Shown here in pieces: positions 1 through 5,893 of a stretch of 5,893 bases of DNA; positions within the stretch are counted from its first letter, which is position 1, and each line of letters opens with the position of its first letter. The stretch spans positions 1 through 5,893 of the forward strand of contig JAUUZX010000119.1 in the NCBI GenBank assembly GCA_030592025.1. The letters run 5' to 3'. Position numbers and translations under genes: made by a program. Source of the stretch: a bacterium. GTDB lineage: Bacteria; Krumholzibacteriota; Krumholzibacteria; LZORAL124-64-63. The notes below the pieces were generated by a model. That model ran no database searches, was not told where the DNA came from, and was given only the letters and a program-made list of their open reading frames with translations.

Positions 1-2974
<2,974 letters not shown>

Positions 2975-2980
2975 GGGATT

Positions 2981-2986
2981 CTCCTT
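2981..2986 (-). promoter_or_regulatory. Ribosome binding site of secA
   Basis: On the minus strand AAGGAG lies six bases before the ATG at 2974. This supports the chosen secA start. The whole spacer to the preceding stop codon is only 30 bases and shows no hairpin terminator and no room for a full promoter, so secA is expected to be read from a transcript that begins upstream. Confidence 0.8.
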
Positions 2987-3004
2987 GCAGGTGACGGGCG
3001 CGTC

Positions 3005-5194
3005 TCAGTCGGCGGCGCCGGACAGGATCCAATCGTAGATGTCGCGGTCGATCAAGACCTTTTCAACGTAGGCGCGGGTCTCGGTGTAGCCGATCCACGC
3101 GGCGAACTCCGCCCGGTCGGCGCCGCCCCCGAGCTGGCGGTCCCAGCGGTCCGTGGCTCCCGGGCCGGCGTTGTAGGCGGCCAGGAGGCGGTAGGGGTCT
3201 CCGTGGTAACGGCGGCGCGCTTCGCTGACCAGGGCGTCGCCCCGTCCGACGGCTGTTCCTGGCTGGCTCCAGTGCTCGGCCCCGGGTCGCGCTCCCCGGT
3301 CCTCGTGGTGGAACGGCATGACCTGCATGAAGCCCAGGGCCCCGGCCCGCGAACGCACGGCAGGCTCGAACAGGGACTCGTTGCGGGCGATGGCCAGCAG
3401 CAGGGCCGGATCGTTCTCGGCGACCAGGAGCGCGTCGAGGACGGGCCCGGATGCCGGAAGGGGGTAAAGAAAACGCCTTTTCTCGTCCCGCGTCAAACCG
3501 GAACCGTCCAGGAGGATCGCCACGGCGACCTGACCGCGCATGTCCCCCAACGCCAGGGCCGCCCCCAACAGGGCGTGACGGTCGGCCTCGGAGGCCCCCA
3601 ACTCGCCGACGAGACGGGGTACCGGTGACGGTCGCGGTCGCGCGCCGCCGCCGCCCAGGCGCCAGGCATCCTGGCCCAGGGCCCACACCAGCAAATCCTC
3701 GATGATCTCCGGCTGGCGGGCCAGGCGGGACATGGCCGCCGCCAGGAGGGCGTCCGGACCTTCGGCGGCGGTCAAGGCGTCGGCATAGGTACGTGCGGCC
3801 CTCTGGCGCGATGCGGAGATCCCGGGCTTCGTCGCCAGAGCTACGCCCCACGTCCGCCAGACCTCCCACGGCTTCGAGGATGAGGAACGCCGTAACTGTT
3901 CGAGGCGCTCCGGAGACGCCGGCTTCGACGGCAAGGCCAGCCCGGCGCGCACGTGGGAGCGCGAGATGTCGACCCGGTCACCCGTCGTGATTACTGCGGG
4001 CGGGCGGCCGCTCCCGAGGCGCCCCCGCCAGAAAGCGAGGCGCGCGCTGTCGGCGAGGTCCGGGTGGGCGTCGGCCATGGCCAGGATTCTCGTGGCGTCG
4101 CCGGTGCGTTCCCGGGACAGGGCCAGGACCAGGGCCTGCTCGATCCAGACGCCCAGGCGCCTGCGCAGGTCGTTGCCGATGGTGCTGTCCCGGGACAGAT
4201 CACAGGCCGTCTCCAAGTCGGCCAAACCGCGGCTCCAGGCGTCCGCCAGGAGCCGACGTTCGGAAGCGCGGCGCCACAGATCCATGCGCCAGCGAGTTGC
4301 GAGGTCGTCCCGGCGGGCGAGTTCCTCGTATTGTTCGGCCTGGCCCCGCGCCATGCGGCGCTGGCCGCGCACCCACCAGCCCGCGAGGAGAACATCCGCG
4401 GGGGGCGACGGGTGAGCGGCGAAATGGGCGCCGAGGGCGTCGACGGGCAGGGAGATGGCGCCGAGAGCACCGCGGAGGTCAGGGCCGTAGGGTGCAGCGG
4501 CGAGGTCATCGGCGGTGAGCCACGCCCGGGACAGGCGACCAAGCTCCCGGCCGTGCCGGGCACCGGCCGCCGCGGGTACGAGACGTTCGCCCCTCAGGAG
4601 GCGCAGGCCAACGGCCATCGCCCAGATATTGCCGGCGTCCCAGGGGCCGGCGTCGGCCAGGAGTTCATCCGCCATGGCCCAGGTCGACGGTCCTGCGGGG
4701 CCGAGCGACGCGGCCCGCAGGCTCCAGGTGATGCGGGCGGCAGCGTCCGCACCTTTTGCGTGGGCCAAGCGTTGCGCGATGCTTCCGGCCCGAGTCGAGT
4801 CACCTTCGGCCAGCGCGGCGAAGGCGAGCAGAGTCGGGGCACAGATCCCCGACACGAGGCCTTCCCGGAGGGGATCAGCCAGGTCACGGGCGGCGTCGGC
4901 GCGCCAGGCGTTGAGGTCGTAGCTGCCGGTGAGTGCGCCGGCCAGGCGACCGGAGAGGGTGCCTTCGGGGAAACGCAGGGCGGCGCGGCCGGCGACGAAC
5001 CACGACGAGTCGGCCCGCGCCGGTTCCCAAAGGCCGGCGGGCCACCCGTCGACGATTTCGAGGTCGTCGGGAGTAGGCCAGGCGCCCACGGCGAATTTCT
5101 CGACGAAGGGGTCGTAGACCGGGTCGGCGGCCCTCACCGAGCCGGTCGCGGCGAGGGCGCCCACCATGAGGAGCGCGGCAATTCGATTCTTCAA
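3005..5194 (-). CDS. Exported Slt-type lytic transglycosylase
   Basis: Probable periplasmic murein-cleaving enzyme that cuts the MurNAc-GlcNAc bond with formation of 1,6-anhydro-MurNAc. With the TTG start at 5194 the protein has 729 residues. Residues 1-22 form a signal peptide: basic KNR, a hydrophobic core, then VRA before AD; there is no lipobox cysteine. Residues of about 25-570 are Ala/Leu/Arg-rich and look mostly helical, as in the superhelical part of soluble Slt enzymes, but I recognise no named repeat. YPLP at 577-580 leads into the catalytic domain (about 594-722): ARNES with likely catalytic Glu606, GFMQVMP at 621-627, AYNAG at 673-677, and ETRAYV from 705. These match the ES, GLMQ, AYNAG and ETR.YV signatures of the family. 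An ATG at 5299 in the same frame would put 35 non-signal-like residues before the signal peptide and overlap the upstream gene by 109 bases, so TTG is preferred. The gene overlaps its upstream neighbour and is followed closely by secA. The enzyme class is secure; substrate preference and exact subfamily are not. Confidence 0.9.
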   Translation of the reverse strand: MKNRIAALLMVGALAATGSVRAADPVYDPFVEKFAVGAWPTPDDLEIVDGWPAGLWEPARADSSWFVAGRAALRFPEGTLSGRLAGALTGSYDLNAWRADAARDLADPLREGLVSGICAPTLLAFAALAEGDSTRAGSIAQRLAHAKGADAAARITWSLRAASLGPAGPSTWAMADELLADAGPWDAGNIWAMAVGLRLLRGERLVPAAAGARHGRELGRLSRAWLTADDLAAAPYGPDLRGALGAISLPVDALGAHFAAHPSPPADVLLAGWWVRGQRRMARGQAEQYEELARRDDLATRWRMDLWRRASERRLLADAWSRGLADLETACDLSRDSTIGNDLRRRLGVWIEQALVLALSRERTGDATRILAMADAHPDLADSARLAFWRGRLGSGRPPAVITTGDRVDISRSHVRAGLALPSKPASPERLEQLRRSSSSKPWEVWRTWGVALATKPGISASRQRAARTYADALTAAEGPDALLAAAMSRLARQPEIIEDLLVWALGQDAWRLGGGGARPRPSPVPRLVGELGASEADRHALLGAALALGDMRGQVAVAILLDGSGLTRDEKRRFLYPLPASGPVLDALLVAENDPALLLAIARNESLFEPAVRSRAGALGFMQVMPFHHEDRGARPGAEHWSQPGTAVGRGDALVSEARRRYHGDPYRLLAAYNAGPGATDRWDRQLGGGADRAEFAAWIGYTETRAYVEKVLIDRDIYDWILSGAAD

Positions 5195-5893
5195 CGGAGG
5201 AGCACCACCTTGTGAGTCCGTTCGACGGTGCCCCCGCTGACCCGCATGAAGTACGTGCCTGCGGGTGCGCGGCGTCCTTGCCTGTCGTGCCCGTCCCACC
5301 GCAGCAGATGCTGACCACCACGGTGGCGGGATTCGTGGACCAGTCGACCGCGCACATCATAGATGCGGACGGCGGCTTCCGCCCCGGTGGTCACGTCCAG
5401 CAGGAGACGAACTTCGCCCCGGGCCGGGTTGGGCCAGGGCGTGTTCCCGAAAGGTGTTGTCGGGTCGCCACCGTCGGGCAGAACGACCACGGCGCGGGAA
5501 ACGACGAACCCGACCGACGCCAGGTCTGCCAGGCGCAATTCGTGGCGCGAGCGGGAGATGCCCGGCAGAAGAGGCAGGATGCGGTGGGCCGCCACCGAGT
5601 ATCCATCAGCGACGATGTCCGGCGTGAACGGTGTCGGGCGGAGAGGCTCCCCCGCCCCTTCGACCATGCGCTCGATGACCGCTGCCGACCCATCGCCGGC
5701 CGGCCCTGCTCCCCAGACCAGGGCGCCGCCGGTCCAGACCACGGGCCAGGCGGAGGTCGGGATATCGCCGGTGATGGCGCTCACGTCCGCGATGATCCAG
5801 CCCCGCCGCGGGCCGTCATAGTCGGCACCGTTGCTGGCGAAGGCGAAGCGCAGCCGCCAGGGACCGGGCCGATGGGTGGGCACGGCGAAAACA
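5191..5893 (-). CDS. Secreted protein with C-terminal FlgD-like Ig domain (5' end beyond window)
   Basis: The frame is open to the right edge and ends at TGA 5193-5191, leaving 233 visible C-terminal residues. A GTG at 5883 could serve as a start, but the codons before it (V-F-A) continue the frame, no signal peptide follows, and the residues after it read like the middle of a beta-rich domain, so the gene is taken as 5'-partial. The first visible part (WRLRFAFAS, then GWIIADV) resembles beta-sandwich domains of secreted proteins, such as those beside immune-inhibitor-A-type peptidases (RFxFxSD...GWxIDDV); this is a weak resemblance. Residues of about 85-145 are unrecognised. From about 153 a FlgD-type Ig module follows: PNPARGEV, VRIYDVRGRLV, LLRWDGHDRQGRR, PAGTYFMRV and a final THKVVLLR. 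Such modules end many exported proteins of FCB-type bacteria and may act in surface sorting or anchoring. No catalytic residues are visible, so the function of the whole protein is unknown. It overlaps the transglycosylase start and is probably in the same operon. Confidence 0.8.
   Translation of the reverse strand, partial: VFAVPTHRPGPWRLRFAFASNGADYDGPRRGWIIADVSAITGDIPTSAWPVVWTGGALVWGAGPAGDGSAAVIERMVEGAGEPLRPTPFTPDIVADGYSVAAHRILPLLPGISRSRHELRLADLASVGFVVSRAVVVLPDGGDPTTPFGNTPWPNPARGEVRLLLDVTTGAEAAVRIYDVRGRLVHESRHRGGQHLLRWDGHDRQGRRAPAGTYFMRVSGGTVERTHKVVLLR
5203..5211 (-). promoter_or_regulatory. Ribosome binding site supporting the TTG start
   Basis: On the minus strand AAGGTGGTG lies eight bases before the TTG at 5194. 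It differs by one base from AAGGAGGTG, the ideal complement of the 16S rRNA 3' end. It lies within the last codons of the upstream gene. Together with the signal peptide that begins at this TTG, it decides the start of the transglycosylase. Confidence 0.6.

Noticed and set aside
2975..3004. Possible promoter or terminator between the transglycosylase and secA.
   Set aside because: Thirty bases contain a Shine-Dalgarno but no inverted repeat with a T run and no paired -35/-10 elements.
3953..5215. A 420-codon open frame on the plus strand opposite the transglycosylase gene.
   Set aside because: Same codon-aligned antisense effect. The product is Gly/Arg/Ala-rich with no domain signature, and the opposite strand encodes a clear signal peptide and catalytic motifs.
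5195..5299. An upstream in-frame ATG start for the transglycosylase at 5299.
   Set aside because: It would add 35 Arg-rich residues before the signal peptide and overlap the neighbour by over 100 bases, while the TTG at 5194 has a good ribosome site and gives a normal signal peptide.
5881..5883. GTG as the start codon of the FlgD-tail protein.
   Set aside because: The frame stays open to the window edge, there is no signal peptide after the GTG, and the following residues look like the inside of a beta domain. A 5'-partial gene is more likely.

Overview
The window holds part of a bacterial chromosome of high GC content. All genes lie on the minus strand, so transcription runs from high to low coordinates. 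Three protein-coding genes fill almost everything: the 3' part of a secreted protein gene with a C-terminal FlgD-like Ig domain (5893 down to 5191), a complete exported lytic transglycosylase (5194 down to 3005), and secA, which runs off the left edge (2974 down to 1). I see no RNA genes, mobile elements, CRISPR arrays or convincing terminators.

The organism is probably an uncultivated or little-studied high-GC bacterium of the FCB superphylum or a neighbour (for example Eisenbacteria-, Krumholzibacteria- or Gemmatimonadota-like). This is inference from two signs. First, SecA carries a long insertion with motifs (HGAPKNP, LYVVEEKN, FFVLPDL) that I associate with Bacteroidota/FCB SecA proteins. 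Second, the secreted protein ends in a FlgD-type Ig module of the NPARGE...WDG..RQGRR.PAGTYF kind, which is common at the C-termini of exported proteins in those phyla. No taxonomic search was possible.

The layout is very tight. The stop codon of the secreted protein overlaps the TTG start of the transglycosylase (TTGA), and only 30 bases separate the transglycosylase stop from the secA start, with a good Shine-Dalgarno just before secA. The three genes are therefore probably co-transcribed. There is no room for a conventional secA promoter in the spacer, although one could lie inside the upstream coding sequence. Both upstream products appear to be exported, the transglycosylase by a visible signal peptide. 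SecA is the motor of the general export route, so the cluster has an envelope/export theme, but a direct functional link is not shown.

Overall this looks like an ordinary core-genome region. I found no evidence of a novel system. The points worth a second look are the SecA insertion, the overlapping TTG start, the divergent transglycosylase and the gene order.
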